A DNA stretch of 64,000 nt. It comes from Bacillus sp. FJAT-26390. Lineage in GTDB: Bacteria > Bacillota > Bacilli > Paenibacillales > Paenibacillaceae. Below the pieces are notes generated by a model. The model saw only the letters and a program-made list of their open reading frames with translations, was not told where the DNA came from and searched no databases. Positions 18,551 through 27,062 of this stretch are shown piece after piece (position 1 is the stretch's first letter; each line of letters opens with the position of its first letter). A program made the translations under genes and the position numbers. The DNA is taken from NCBI RefSeq assembly GCF_001682865.1, contig NZ_MAQX01000022.1, positions 372,001 through 436,000 on the forward strand, written 5' to 3'.

Positions 18551-19424
18551 ATGGAAGGGCATCGTATGGTCGATCCACCCGCTCTTTGTCATCATAATGC
18601 TTGGATCGGTCATGACAGGATATTTTGCCGAGCTATTTACGTTGTTCCTGCTCGTGCTGGTGCATGAAATCGGCCATGTTGTCATGGCGCTAAGCTTCGG
18701 CTGGACGGTAAGGGAAGTAAAGCTGCTTCCTTTTGGCGGCGTCGTAGAGGTGGAAGAGGCTGGGGGCGTACCTGCGAGGGAGGAAGCGATCGTAGCGATT
18801 GCAGGCCCTCTGCAAAATGTATGGATGGGTCTTGCCGCTTGGGGCTGCGGACAGCTGGGGATATGGGACGCGGAGTGGGCGGAGTATGTGTGGAAGGCGA
18901 ACCTGATGATCGGTTTATTTAACCTGCTTCCTATTCATCCGCTTGACGGCGGGAAGCTGCTTCAGGCAGCACTGAGCTATACCGTCAATTATTATAAAAT
19001 GCTCATATGGTCAGCTCGAATCAGCCTGTTATTTAGCGTCATGATGCTTATTGGCGCGCTGCTCCCATGGCTAACCTATAAGGATGGCATTCAGCTTAAT
19101 CTGCTCATCGTTGGCCTATTTCTTATTATGACCAATTGGACTTATTATCGGAACGTTCCCTTTTTATTTTACCGTTTTCTCATGTATCGCGACCGCGTAT
19201 CGATTCAAGCGCTGACAAGGGGGCATATCGCAAGCCCGATCATCGTCAATGGCAAGCAGTCGATTCTCTCCGTTGCAAGGTTGTTTCGCAGGGAGCAATA
19301 CCATTTGATTTATTTGATAGAGGGAAGCAGCAAGGAAGTAAAGGTGCTGCCGGAGCAGAAAATTGTCGAAGGCTGCTTGTCCGAAAAAAATCCCAATCGT
19401 GCAGTGTCGGAACTTTTCAGTTAA
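18543..19424 (+). CDS. spoIVFB: SpoIVFB, site-2-protease-type intramembrane metalloprotease
   Basis: 293 residues with several membrane helices. HEIGH at residues 41-45 supplies two zinc ligands and the catalytic glutamate; LLPIHPLDGG near residue 135 supplies the third ligand. LPFGGVVEVEE follows the first motif as in the family. A C-terminal cytosolic part of about 90 residues resembles a CBS-like domain (ARLFRREQYHLIYLIEG). It should cut pro-sigma-K in the mother cell. The start is TTG 18543, read inside the last codons of spoIVFA, so synthesis is probably coupled. Confidence 0.92.
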   Translation: MIKWKGIVWSIHPLFVIIMLGSVMTGYFAELFTLFLLVLVHEIGHVVMALSFGWTVREVKLLPFGGVVEVEEAGGVPAREEAIVAIAGPLQNVWMGLAAWGCGQLGIWDAEWAEYVWKANLMIGLFNLLPIHPLDGGKLLQAALSYTVNYYKMLIWSARISLLFSVMMLIGALLPWLTYKDGIQLNLLIVGLFLIMTNWTYYRNVPFLFYRFLMYRDRVSIQALTRGHIASPIIVNGKQSILSVARLFRREQYHLIYLIEGSSKEVKVLPEQKIVEGCLSEKNPNRAVSELFS

Positions 19425-19461
19425 AATAGATGAAAAGCGTACTGGCAGGTGATAAACGGGA

Positions 19462-20709
19462 ATGAAGCAAATGCTGATGCATGTACATGGTGAGATGCTG
19501 CAAACCGCTGTACTTGAAAATGGCCGCTTAGTGGAATTTTTTATGGAGAAAACAAAAGCAAGCAGTTTGGTTGGCAATGTCTATAAAGGACGAGTCGTGA
19601 ATGTGCTGCCTGGGATGCAGGCAGCTTTCGTTGATGTTGGGCTGACCAAAAATGCTTTTTTGTATATTGATGAGCTGCTTCACCCGCATTTAGAAAAACA
19701 GCCGGCGCAAAAGCCGCTTATTCAGGAGCTGATCAAGCCGGGGCAGGAGCTCATCGTACAGGTGATGAAGGAGCCTTTGGGGGGCAAAGGCGCCCGCGTG
19801 ACGACGCATTTCACGCTGCCCGGCCGCTGGCTAGTCTATATGCCAAATGCTGATTATGTGGGCGTTTCCAAAAAAATCAGCACGGAAGGCGAGCGAGCGC
19901 GCCTGCGAATGATCGGCGAGAAGCTCAGGGAGCAGGAGGAGGGCATTATACTGCGCACAGCGGCTGGAGGGGAAAGCGAGCTGTCCTTGTCTGCCGACGT
20001 CGTGCAGCTGAGGGAAATCTGGCATGGCATTGCCGAGCGGAGCCAGCATGCGCATGCGCCGTCCGAGCTGCACCGAGAGGCAGGGCTAATGCGGCGCGCC
20101 GTTCGCGACACGCTGACGATCGACATGGATGAAATATGGATCGACGATGAGGCGAGGTTCGAGGAAGCATCGGCACTGCTGGATGAGATGACCCCGCAGC
20201 TGCGCGAGCGCTTGAAGCCGTACAAGCAAAAGCAAGGTTTGTCTCTGTTCGATGCGTATCTGGTGACCGAGCAGATAACGGGCGCGTTCGAGCGAAAAAT
20301 CCCGCTTGTAAGCGGAGGTTATCTCATATGGGAAGAGACAGAGGCGCTTACCGTTATCGATGTGAATACAGGCAAGTTTACAGGCACCTCCGGCCTTGAG
20401 GATACGGTATTTCGCACGAACATGGAAGCGGCGGACGAGATTGCGAGATTGCTTCGGGTAAGGGATGTCGGCGGCATTATTATTATTGATTTTATCGATA
20501 TGGAGCAGGAAGAACATCGCGAGCTTGTCATGCAAAGGCTGACGGAGAGATCGCGCAACGATCAAACGAAATGTACGATTTTAGGCTGGACGAAGCTCGG
20601 ATTAATTGAGATGACTCGAAAAAAAGCCCGTGAGAACGCGGTCCGCCAGCTAACGGAGCGCTGCGAGAGTTGTGGAGCGCATAATAAAAGGAACGAATTG
20701 CTTAAATAG
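19462..20709 (+). CDS. rng: Ribonuclease E/G family endoribonuclease
   Basis: 415 residues. An N-terminal S1 RNA-binding region contains GNVYKGRVVNVLPGMQAAFVD. The catalytic DNase I-like region has the two magnesium-binding aspartates in DVNTGKF (Asp300) and IIDFIDM (Asp343). The zinc-link motif near the end is CESC. The protein stops about a dozen residues after the zinc link, so it lacks the small C-terminal domain of E. coli RNase G. It should cut single-stranded AU-rich RNA. B. subtilis has no RNase E/G. Position directly before rplU-prp-rpmA is shared with other Gram-positive bacteria that keep the gene. Confidence 0.9.
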   Translation: MKQMLMHVHGEMLQTAVLENGRLVEFFMEKTKASSLVGNVYKGRVVNVLPGMQAAFVDVGLTKNAFLYIDELLHPHLEKQPAQKPLIQELIKPGQELIVQVMKEPLGGKGARVTTHFTLPGRWLVYMPNADYVGVSKKISTEGERARLRMIGEKLREQEEGIILRTAAGGESELSLSADVVQLREIWHGIAERSQHAHAPSELHREAGLMRRAVRDTLTIDMDEIWIDDEARFEEASALLDEMTPQLRERLKPYKQKQGLSLFDAYLVTEQITGAFERKIPLVSGGYLIWEETEALTVIDVNTGKFTGTSGLEDTVFRTNMEAADEIARLLRVRDVGGIIIIDFIDMEQEEHRELVMQRLTERSRNDQTKCTILGWTKLGLIEMTRKKARENAVRQLTERCESCGAHNKRNELLK

Positions 20710-20732
20710 ATTATTTTTTCTTCGTAGAAGAA

Positions 20733-20761
20733 TTGATATAGCTTGCATAGTGTGGTATACT
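20733..20761 (+). promoter_or_regulatory. Sigma-A promoter of rplU-prp-rpmA
   Basis: TTGATA at 20733-20738 and TATACT at 20756-20761, spacer exactly 17 nt, just after the end of rng. Confidence 0.8.
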
Positions 20762-20767
20762 CTTTGG

Positions 20768-20880
20768 GTGTGTGTCTCGTACCTCGTGAGGAATGAGATG
20801 TACAAGTACCGCTCCGATTGGGTAAATAAGCGTTTGCGGCGCAAGCGGCAAGCCACCTGAATTAGGCGAGTCTTCGAAAA
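20768..20880 (+). ncRNA. Ribosomal protein L21 leader
   Basis: The 5' untranslated region between the promoter and rplU contains GTGTGTGTCTCGTACCTCGT, an ACCGCTCCGATTGGG segment and a GCGTTTGCGGCGCAAGC hairpin region (20828-20850). As I remember it, this resembles the Bacillales L21 leader, an autoregulatory structure in front of rplU. Assignment is from motif order and position; a covariance-model search would settle it. Confidence 0.6.
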
Positions 20881-20898
20881 TAAGGAGGTGCACCAACA

Positions 20899-21210
20899 AT
20901 GTTTGCAATCATCGTAACAGGCGGAAAGCAATACAAAGTTCAGGAAGGCGATGTTATCTACATCGAAAAACTGGATTCTGAAGCAGGCGAGAGCGTAACG
21001 TTTGATCGTGTTTTGGCGGTTTCTAAAGGTGACGGTCTTGTAACTGGAACTCCGGTTGTTTCCGGCGCTACAGTAACAGGCAAAGTCGAGAAACAAGGCA
21101 AAGGCCAAAAAATCATCGTTTACAAATACAAAGCCAAAAAGAACTATCGTCGTAAGCAAGGTCATCGTCAACCGTTCACAAAAGTAACAATCGAGAAAAT
21201 CCAAGCGTAA
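20899..21210 (+). CDS. rplU: 50S ribosomal protein L21
   Basis: 103 residues, the normal length. Starts [18 protein letters not shown] and ends with the basic [15 protein letters not shown] block. AAGGAGGTG provides a near-perfect ribosome binding site. L21 binds 23S rRNA. First gene of rplU-prp-rpmA. Confidence 0.98.
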   Translation: MFAIIVTGGKQYKVQEGDVIYIEKLDSEAGESVTFDRVLAVSKGDGLVTGTPVVSGATVTGKVEKQGKGQKIIVYKYKAKKNYRRKQGHRQPFTKVTIEKIQA

Positions 21211-21221
21211 GAGGAATTTCT

Positions 21222-21560
21222 ATGATAACCGTTACATTTGTACGAAGAGCCGCTGACAGACGTATCGTATCTTTTGCAGTCGAAGGACATGCTAAATATG
21301 CGAAGCCCGGCAAAGATATCGTTTGCGCGGGCGTATCGGCCATTTCGGTCGGTACCGTTAACGCGATCGAAGCTTTGGCAGGAGAAGAGCTACCCGCTAA
21401 GATGAAGAACGGCTGGCTATCGTCGGATATTCCGACGCTCGCAGACGAGTCTTCGGATAGCAGGATGCAGCTGCTGCTGGAATCGATGGCAGTTATGCTT
21501 GACACTATCGCAAAATCATACGGCAAGCATGTCGTCATTCATGAACTTCTTAATGCGTAA
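21222..21560 (+). CDS. prp: Ribosomal-processing cysteine protease Prp
   Basis: 112 residues. The GHAKY block gives His23 and DIVCAGVS gives Cys35, the catalytic pair of Prp. The enzyme removes the N-terminal extension of ribosomal protein L27, and the gene lies between rplU and rpmA as in all bacteria that have such an extension. The L27 encoded next door indeed carries one. RBS GAGG at 21211-21214. Confidence 0.93.
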   Translation: MITVTFVRRAADRRIVSFAVEGHAKYAKPGKDIVCAGVSAISVGTVNAIEALAGEELPAKMKNGWLSSDIPTLADESSDSRMQLLLESMAVMLDTIAKSYGKHVVIHELLNA

Positions 21561-21668
21561 GCTTTTGAAGTAGGTTTTCTTTTAAACCTTAATGTTCATG
21601 CTTCCGAGCAGGTTTGCTCCACAAACCTAAAAGCTTATGCTTACGAAGTAGGTTTGCTCCACAAACCT
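21561..21668 (+). repeat. Paired-hairpin module, locus 1 (prp-rpmA spacer)
   Basis: Two tandem modules 40 nt apart. Each has a linker (TGCTTCCGAGC or TGCTTACGAAGT) and a hairpin with arms AGGTTTG and CAAACCT around loop CTCCA: arms 21610-21616/21622-21628 and 21650-21656/21662-21668. The segment between them contains AAGC-TTAT-GCTT. A degenerate third unit precedes them (arms AGGTTT 21572-21577 and AAACCT 21584-21589 after GCTTTTGAAGT). The last hairpin ends just before TTAAGAAGGAGG, the rpmA ribosome binding site. Related modules occur before ruvC and before the CDF gene. Confidence 0.85.
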
Positions 21669-21688
21669 TTAAGAAGGAGGGAATAACT

Positions 21689-22000
21689 ATGTTGAAACTG
21701 AATCTTCAGCTTTTCGCTTCGAAGAAAGGTGTTGGTTCCACGAAGAACGGACGTGACTCGCAGTCGAAGCGCCTTGGCGCTAAACGTGCTGACGGTCAAA
21801 CCGTATCCGCTGGAAGCATTTTGTTTCGCCAACGCGGAACAAAAATTCACCCAGGTACTAACGTAGGCATCGGGAAAGACGATACGCTTTATGCAAAAGT
21901 AGAAGGCGTAGTGAAGTTCGAACGTTGGGGACGCGATCGCAAAAAAGTGAGCGTATATCCAGCTGTTCTTGCTCCGGTAGCTGCTGCAGTAGAAGCTTAA
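21689..22000 (+). CDS. rpmA: 50S ribosomal protein L27 with cleavable N-terminal extension
   Basis: 103 residues from ATG 21689, preceded by AAGGAGGG. The first residues [14 protein letters not shown] match the extended Firmicute L27 form whose leader, up to about the Phe-Ala junction, is cut by Prp. The core has [13 protein letters not shown] and [16 protein letters not shown]27 reaches toward the peptidyl transferase centre, and the extension must be removed for function in species that have it. A strong terminator follows. Confidence 0.98.
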   Translation: MLKLNLQLFASKKGVGSTKNGRDSQSKRLGAKRADGQTVSAGSILFRQRGTKIHPGTNVGIGKDDTLYAKVEGVVKFERWGRDRKKVSVYPAVLAPVAAAVEA

Positions 22001-22021
22001 TACAATCTTATATATGCACCA

Positions 22022-22056
22022 AGACCCGGCCTGCATCGCTTGGCCGGGTCTTTTTT
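22022..22056 (+). terminator. Intrinsic terminator after rpmA
   Basis: Perfect 10-bp GC-rich stem: AGACCCGGCC (22022-22031) and GGCCGGGTCT (22042-22051), followed by a six-T tract. Confidence 0.95.
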
Positions 22057-22068
22057 ATGTCAAGGCTG

Positions 22069-22097
22069 GTGACCGTAGGACTGTCGCGTGATATACT
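22069..22097 (+). promoter_or_regulatory. Candidate sigma-A promoter for spo0B-obg
   Basis: GTGACC (22069-22074) and TATACT (22092-22097) with a 17-nt spacer, located between the rpmA terminator and spo0B. Confidence 0.5.
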
Positions 22098-22135
22098 GGA
22101 TAAGCTAGGAAATACGAAGAAAGTAGGTTTAATCG

Positions 22136-22873
22136 ATGGGACGCTTAACAATGGCGAAATATTACGCGGCGGCAACGATTGTATTGCCATGTGCCGCTGT
22201 ACTTATTTGGCCCGCTAAAGTGTGGTTAACTGCTGTCTTTCTCGTTTGGCTTATAGCTGTTGCGACTTACTTTGTACGAACGGAACGGAAAGAGCATGCA
22301 GAGCGGACTACGCGAACGATTCAATCGTTGCAAAATTCTGCTATACGGACTCTCAATCATCACCGTCATGACTGGATGAACGATCTGCAAGTGGTGTTTG
22401 GCTACATTCGGCTCAAGAAGCTGGATAAAGCAGCTGAGTATGTGGAGAAAATAAGTGAACGGATGGCTGTGGAAAGCAGCATATCCAAGCTTGGCGTTCC
22501 ATCCTTAATCAGTTATATACAATCGTTTCGTACGATATCCAACTCGCTGGAACTGCAGCTGGATATAAAAGGCGATATTCACTTAAACGAAATAACGGCA
22601 GATGCCGATCAAATAGCCGAAACGCTCATTCATACGATTAACGCATATCGGTTTGCGGCGAAGCCTAACTATGGTCATGCTGCCGTTCTTAAGCTGGAGC
22701 TGTCAAGAGATGAGGAAGCGTTGTATGCAACCTTCTATTATGATGGCGAGCTGATGAACGAACAGCAATGGAAGCAAAAAATACAACAGCAGTTGGATGG
22801 CGCGCCAATGCAGCCGATCAACTTCGAGCAGCCGTATGCAAAAGTGCTGCTGAGGGCGGAAATGCGCACATGA
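22136..22873 (+). CDS. spo0B: Spo0B-type sporulation phosphotransferase with N-terminal membrane helices
   Basis: 245 residues. [15 protein letters not shown] near residues 77-91 is the Spo0B phosphorylation block; His78 is the expected phosphate-accepting residue. The C-terminal part resembles a degenerate histidine-kinase ATPase domain, as in Spo0B. Residues about 8-47 form two hydrophobic helices, which B. subtilis Spo0B (a cytosolic protein) does not have. Spo0B passes phosphate from Spo0F to Spo0A. Position between rpmA and obg is the same as in B. subtilis. ATG 22136 is supported only by AAGTAGGT; ATG 22151 is an alternative that would keep the helices. Confidence 0.82.
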   Translation: MGRLTMAKYYAAATIVLPCAAVLIWPAKVWLTAVFLVWLIAVATYFVRTERKEHAERTTRTIQSLQNSAIRTLNHHRHDWMNDLQVVFGYIRLKKLDKAAEYVEKISERMAVESSISKLGVPSLISYIQSFRTISNSLELQLDIKGDIHLNEITADADQIAETLIHTINAYRFAAKPNYGHAAVLKLELSRDEEALYATFYYDGELMNEQQWKQKIQQQLDGAPMQPINFEQPYAKVLLRAEMRT

Positions 22874-22886
22874 ACGGGGGCACAAC

Positions 22887-24212
22887 ATGTTTGTCGATAA
22901 AGCGAAGATATTTGTAAAAGGCGGCGACGGAGGCGATGGTATCGTATCGTTTCGCCGCGAGAAATACGTAGAGCAAGGCGGTCCAGCAGGCGGCGATGGC
23001 GGCCGCGGCGGCGACTTGATTTTTCAAGTTGACGAAGGGCTTCGCACATTGATGGATTTCCGCTATCAGAAGCATTTTAAGGCTAATCGCGGAGAGCGCG
23101 GAAAAGTAAAAAGCATGCACGGGGCTGGCGCGGAGGATACGATCGTTCGCATTCCACCAGGCACTGTCATCGTCGATGATGATACGCAGGAAATCATCGC
23201 GGATATGACGCGCCACGGGCAGCAGATCGTCATCGCAAAAGGCGGAAGAGGCGGAAGAGGCAACATCCGCTTCGCAACGCAAAACAACCCTGCTCCATAT
23301 ATTTCGGAGAATGGTGAAGAAGGGCAAGAGCGCTGGGTAGTGCTTGAGCTTAAAGTAATGGCGGATGTTGGTCTTGTAGGCTTTCCAAGCGTAGGCAAGT
23401 CGACCTTGCTATCTGTCGTTTCAGGGGCTAAGCCCAAAATTGGCGCTTATCACTTCACGACGATTACGCCAAATCTCGGCGTTGTTGACGTTGGAGATGG
23501 CCGCAGCTTCGTAATGGCAGATTTGCCAGGCTTGATCGAAGGCGCGCATGAAGGCGTTGGACTCGGCCATGAGTTTCTTCGCCACGTTGAACGGACTCGG
23601 GTTATTATCCATGTTATCGATATGTCCGCTTCCGAAGGACGCGATCCATTCGAAGATTGGGTAAAAATCAACGAGGAGCTGGTTCTCTACAACGAGAAGC
23701 TGGCAGACCGTCCTCAAATTATTGCCGCAAACAAAATGGACATGCCGGATTCCGAGGAGCAGCTTGAGCTGTTCAAGCAGCAGCTTGCAGAGGTAAGCGG
23801 CGATCGCAATTACGAGATTTTGCCTATTTCCTCGCTCACGAAGCAAGGTATTCAGGAGCTTCTGTACAAAGCGGCTGATGTCCTTGATACGGTATCCGAG
23901 CAGGTTGAGATCGAAGACGTTAAGGATGTCGCTGAGCGTAAGGTCTACACTTATGAGAAGCGTGAAGAAACAACCTTCACGATTCATAAGGAAGATGAAG
24001 TTTACGTTATCGTCAGCGAAGGAATTGATAAATATATGAAGCGGATGAATTTGACTTCCTATGATGCGGTTATGCGCTTTGCGCGTACGATGCGCAAAAT
24101 GGGCGTCGATGCCGAGCTTCGTAAAATGGGCGCAAAAGACGGCGATATGGTACAAATCGGCGACTTCGCATTCGAATTTTTCGAGGGCAGCGACTACAAT
24201 CCAAACGGCTAG
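22887..24212 (+). CDS. obgE: Obg-family GTPase
   Basis: 441 residues. The N-terminal glycine-rich Obg fold ([31 protein letters not shown]) is followed by a GTPase domain with GFPSVGKST near residue 165, the DLPGLIEGA switch II region, NKMD, and a C-terminal OCT domain of about 80 residues. Obg links GTP and ppGpp levels to ribosome assembly and, in B. subtilis, to sporulation onset. It is 13 nt from spo0B, its usual partner. Confidence 0.97.
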   Translation: MFVDKAKIFVKGGDGGDGIVSFRREKYVEQGGPAGGDGGRGGDLIFQVDEGLRTLMDFRYQKHFKANRGERGKVKSMHGAGAEDTIVRIPPGTVIVDDDTQEIIADMTRHGQQIVIAKGGRGGRGNIRFATQNNPAPYISENGEEGQERWVVLELKVMADVGLVGFPSVGKSTLLSVVSGAKPKIGAYHFTTITPNLGVVDVGDGRSFVMADLPGLIEGAHEGVGLGHEFLRHVERTRVIIHVIDMSASEGRDPFEDWVKINEELVLYNEKLADRPQIIAANKMDMPDSEEQLELFKQQLAEVSGDRNYEILPISSLTKQGIQELLYKAADVLDTVSEQVEIEDVKDVAERKVYTYEKREETTFTIHKEDEVYVIVSEGIDKYMKRMNLTSYDAVMRFARTMRKMGVDAELRKMGAKDGDMVQIGDFAFEFFEGSDYNPNG

Positions 24213-24230
24213 CGCATAGATTAAGAAACG

Positions 24231-24256
24231 AAGACGGCGGAAGCCGTCTTTTCTTA
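24231..24256 (+). terminator. Intrinsic terminator after obg
   Basis: Arms AAGACGGC (24231-24238) and GCCGTCTT (24243-24250), loop GGAA, then TTCTTATTTT. Confidence 0.85.
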
Positions 24257-24265
24257 TTTTGCCTA

Positions 24266-24294
24266 TTGCTCCAAACGGCATATTTCGATATAAT
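24266..24294 (+). promoter_or_regulatory. Sigma-A promoter of pheB-hom-thrB-pheA
   Basis: TTGCTC (24266-24271) and a perfect TATAAT (24289-24294) with a 17-nt spacer, between the obg terminator and pheB. Confidence 0.75.
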
Positions 24295-24337
24295 GTCCAC
24301 TATAGGTGAACAATTGTCTTTTTGAGGAGGACGTATA

Positions 24338-24775
24338 GTGAATAAACGCTATTATGTCGTTCGGGAGGACATTTTACCGGAAGCGATTATGAAGACGATA
24401 CAAGTGAAAGAGATGCTTAGCCGAGGAGAAGCGGCAACCGTACATGAAGCGGTTGAGCGCGCTGGGCTTAGTCGAAGCGCTTTTTATAAGTATAAAGATG
24501 GCGTCTATGCGCTAAATGAGCTGGAACGTGAACGTATCGCGACGATTTCCATGGATTTGGAGCATCGTTCGGGCGTGCTCTCGAACGTGCTCAGCACGGT
24601 GGCAAGCTTGGAAGGCAATGTGCTGACGATGAATCAGACCATTCCGCTGCAAGGCTTAGCTAACGTCGTCATCTCCGTCGATATTTCGCAGCTTTCCGGG
24701 GAACTGTCATCGCTGGTCGATATGCTTCGCAGCCTGCCTGGCGTGCGTAAAGCCTCGGTCATCGGACAAGGATAA
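24338..24775 (+). CDS. pheB: ACT domain protein (UPF0735, PheB type)
   Basis: 145 residues from GTG 24338 after GAGGAGGAC. The N-terminal half has a helix-turn-helix-like segment (VHEAVERAGLSRSAFYKYKDG); the C-terminal half is an ACT domain (MDLEHRSGVLSNVLSTVA). This is the UPF0735 family. ACT domains usually bind amino acids, so a role in sensing within this threonine/phenylalanine operon is plausible, but no activity is established. It leads the operon pheB-hom-thrB-pheA. Confidence 0.88.
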   Translation: MNKRYYVVREDILPEAIMKTIQVKEMLSRGEAATVHEAVERAGLSRSAFYKYKDGVYALNELERERIATISMDLEHRSGVLSNVLSTVASLEGNVLTMNQTIPLQGLANVVISVDISQLSGELSSLVDMLRSLPGVRKASVIGQG

Positions 24776-24799
24776 CAGAATAGATTATGGAGGGTATAT

Positions 24800-26086
24800 A
24801 TGAAGCCAGTTAAAGTTGGACTATTAGGTCTTGGAACAGTAGGTACAGGAGTCGTTCGCATCGTTGAAGGTCATCAGGAGGACTTGGCAAGTCAAATCGG
24901 CTCGCCGATCGTAATCGAGAAAGTGCTCGTTCAGGACAAGAGCAAAGCGCGCAATATTCCCATCGATCCAGATAAGCTTACAGAGGATGCATGGGATATT
25001 ATCCGTCATCCCGACATCGACGTTATCGTTGAGGTTATGGGAGGAATCGGACTTACGAAGGAATATATTTTGGAAGCACTCTCCCTTGGCAAACATGTCG
25101 TAACAGCCAATAAGGATTTGATGGCGCTGCACGGTCCCGAAATATTGGCAAAAGCTCATGAGAACCGCTGTGATGTGCTTTATGAAGCAAGCGTTGCGGG
25201 CGGTATTCCGATTATCCGTACGTTAGTTGAAGGCTTCTCTTCCGATCGCATCAACAAAATTATGGGTATCGTGAACGGAACGACAAACTTTATTTTGACA
25301 AAAATGAGCCAAGAAGGCGCTTCTTATCTGGATGTGCTTAAGGAAGCCCAGGAGCTTGGTTATGCGGAGTCTGACCCGACATCGGATGTCGAAGGACTTG
25401 ACGCAGCGCGCAAAATGACGATTCTTGCTACAATCGGCTTCCGCGCGAACGTAGCGCTTGAGGATGTTTCGGTTCAAGGCATCTCTTCGGTAAGCAAAGA
25501 GGATATTTTGTACGCGAAGCGTCTTGGCTATGAAGTGAAGCTGCTTGGCATCGCCGAGCGTCAAGATGATCTGATCAGCGTTAGCGTACAGCCGACGATG
25601 GTGAAGCAAACACATCCGATCGCATCGGTTAACGGCGTATTTAACGCGGTTTATGTATACGGCGAAGCTGTTGGCGAAACGATGTTCTACGGCGCAGGCG
25701 CGGGCGAGCTTCCTACAGCGACTTCGATCGTATCCGATTTAGTTGCAGTCGTGAAAAACCTGAAGCTTGGCGTAAACGGCAAGCAAGCAAGCCTTGCATA
25801 CAAAGAGAAGAAGCTGAAGACCGACGAGCAAATCTCTTCAAAATATTTCTTGCTGCTTAAAGTAGCGGATCGCGCCGGCGTTCTTGCACGCATCACGCAA
25901 GTGTTCGCTGATTTTGAAGTGAGCCTTGAGTCTGTGCTGCAGCAGCCGACTCCTTCGAATCCGGAAGTTGAAATTATCGTAATTACTCATGATGCGAACA
26001 AAGCTGCTATGCAAAAGGTGCTTGCCATGTTCGAATCGCTGGATGTCGTTCACGAAGTGAAGAGCGTCTACCGCGTAGAAGGGTAA
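24800..26086 (+). CDS. hom: Homoserine dehydrogenase
   Basis: 428 residues. The NAD(P) loop GLLGLGTVGTGV is at residues 7-18, the substrate region has VNGTTNFILTKM and LGYAESDPTSDVEGLDAA, and a C-terminal ACT domain begins near residue 350 (LLKVADRAGVLARITQVFA). It reduces aspartate semialdehyde to homoserine, the branch to threonine and methionine. The ACT domain suggests feedback control by threonine. No aspartokinase is fused to it. RBS GGAGGG at 24789-24794. Confidence 0.97.
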   Translation: MKPVKVGLLGLGTVGTGVVRIVEGHQEDLASQIGSPIVIEKVLVQDKSKARNIPIDPDKLTEDAWDIIRHPDIDVIVEVMGGIGLTKEYILEALSLGKHVVTANKDLMALHGPEILAKAHENRCDVLYEASVAGGIPIIRTLVEGFSSDRINKIMGIVNGTTNFILTKMSQEGASYLDVLKEAQELGYAESDPTSDVEGLDAARKMTILATIGFRANVALEDVSVQGISSVSKEDILYAKRLGYEVKLLGIAERQDDLISVSVQPTMVKQTHPIASVNGVFNAVYVYGEAVGETMFYGAGAGELPTATSIVSDLVAVVKNLKLGVNGKQASLAYKEKKLKTDEQISSKYFLLLKVADRAGVLARITQVFADFEVSLESVLQQPTPSNPEVEIIVITHDANKAAMQKVLAMFESLDVVHEVKSVYRVEG

Positions 26087-26091
26087 GCCGA

Positions 26092-27060
26092 ATGATTAAT
26101 CGCAGAGTTATAGTCAAAATACCGGCAAGCACGGCTAATTTAGGTCCAGGCTTTGATACGCTGGGAATGGCTCTCTCCTTGTATGCATGGATTGAGATGA
26201 CGGTCTCGGAGCAAACCGAGTTTCAATTTTATGGCGACCAAATGAAGGGTTTGCCGAAGGATAAATCTAACCTTATCTATAAGGTTGCGCAGCTCGTGTT
26301 CAAGGAAGCCGGCGTACAAGTACCGGAGCTTTCGATCTCGATGCACAGCGACATTCCGCTTACGCGCGGACTCGGCAGCAGCGCCTCGGCGATTGTAGGC
26401 GCATTGGTCGCGGCGAATGCACTGATCGGCAGTCCGCTAACAGACGATAAGCTGTTCCAAATGGCAACGGCATTAGAGGGGCATCCTGATAATGTGGGCG
26501 CATCGTTATTCGGAGGCATCATCGTAGCTGCTTGGGATGGCGAGCGGGCCGATTATATGAGAATTGAGCCTAATGAGAGACTTGCAACGTTAGTTGCAAT
26601 TCCAGCCTTTCAGCTGTCGACGGAGAAAGCGCGCCATGCGCTGCCGTCGCAGGTCAGCATGGCAGACGCCGTATTTAACGTCGGCCGTAGTTCATTGCTC
26701 GTCGCGGCGCTTGCCAGCGGAGAGCTTGGCATGATCCGACATGCCATGAAGGATCGGCTGCACCAGCCTTACCGTGCAGCGCTTATTCCCGGCATGTCGA
26801 CGATATTGGAGCGCGCGGTTGAGCATGGCGCGCTTGGCGTTGCGTTAAGCGGAGCAGGGCCGACGCTGATCGCGTTTGTTGACGCTAAAGAAAACGTGGA
26901 GCAGCTGGAGCCATTTTTGATCGATACGCTTAAGCAAGAGGGGATTGAAGCGAATACGCTATGGCTGTCGCCATGCGTGCAAGGTCCGCAAGTTACGGTT
27001 GAGGATATTTCCAAGCAGCCTGCCATCCCTCTTCCGGATAGAATTAAAGGAGAAATGTAG
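26092..27060 (+). CDS. thrB: Homoserine kinase
   Basis: 322 residues of the GHMP kinase family. PASTANLGPGFDTLGMAL is at the N-terminus and the ATP loop PLTRGLGSSASAIVG lies near residue 88; LSGAGPTLIAF marks the third motif. It phosphorylates homoserine on the way to threonine. thrC is not in the window. The start is only 5 nt past the hom stop, so the two are coupled. Confidence 0.95.
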   Translation: MINRRVIVKIPASTANLGPGFDTLGMALSLYAWIEMTVSEQTEFQFYGDQMKGLPKDKSNLIYKVAQLVFKEAGVQVPELSISMHSDIPLTRGLGSSASAIVGALVAANALIGSPLTDDKLFQMATALEGHPDNVGASLFGGIIVAAWDGERADYMRIEPNERLATLVAIPAFQLSTEKARHALPSQVSMADAVFNVGRSSLLVAALASGELGMIRHAMKDRLHQPYRAALIPGMSTILERAVEHGALGVALSGAGPTLIAFVDAKENVEQLEPFLIDTLKQEGIEANTLWLSPCVQGPQVTVEDISKQPAIPLPDRIKGEM

Positions 27061-27062
27061 CT

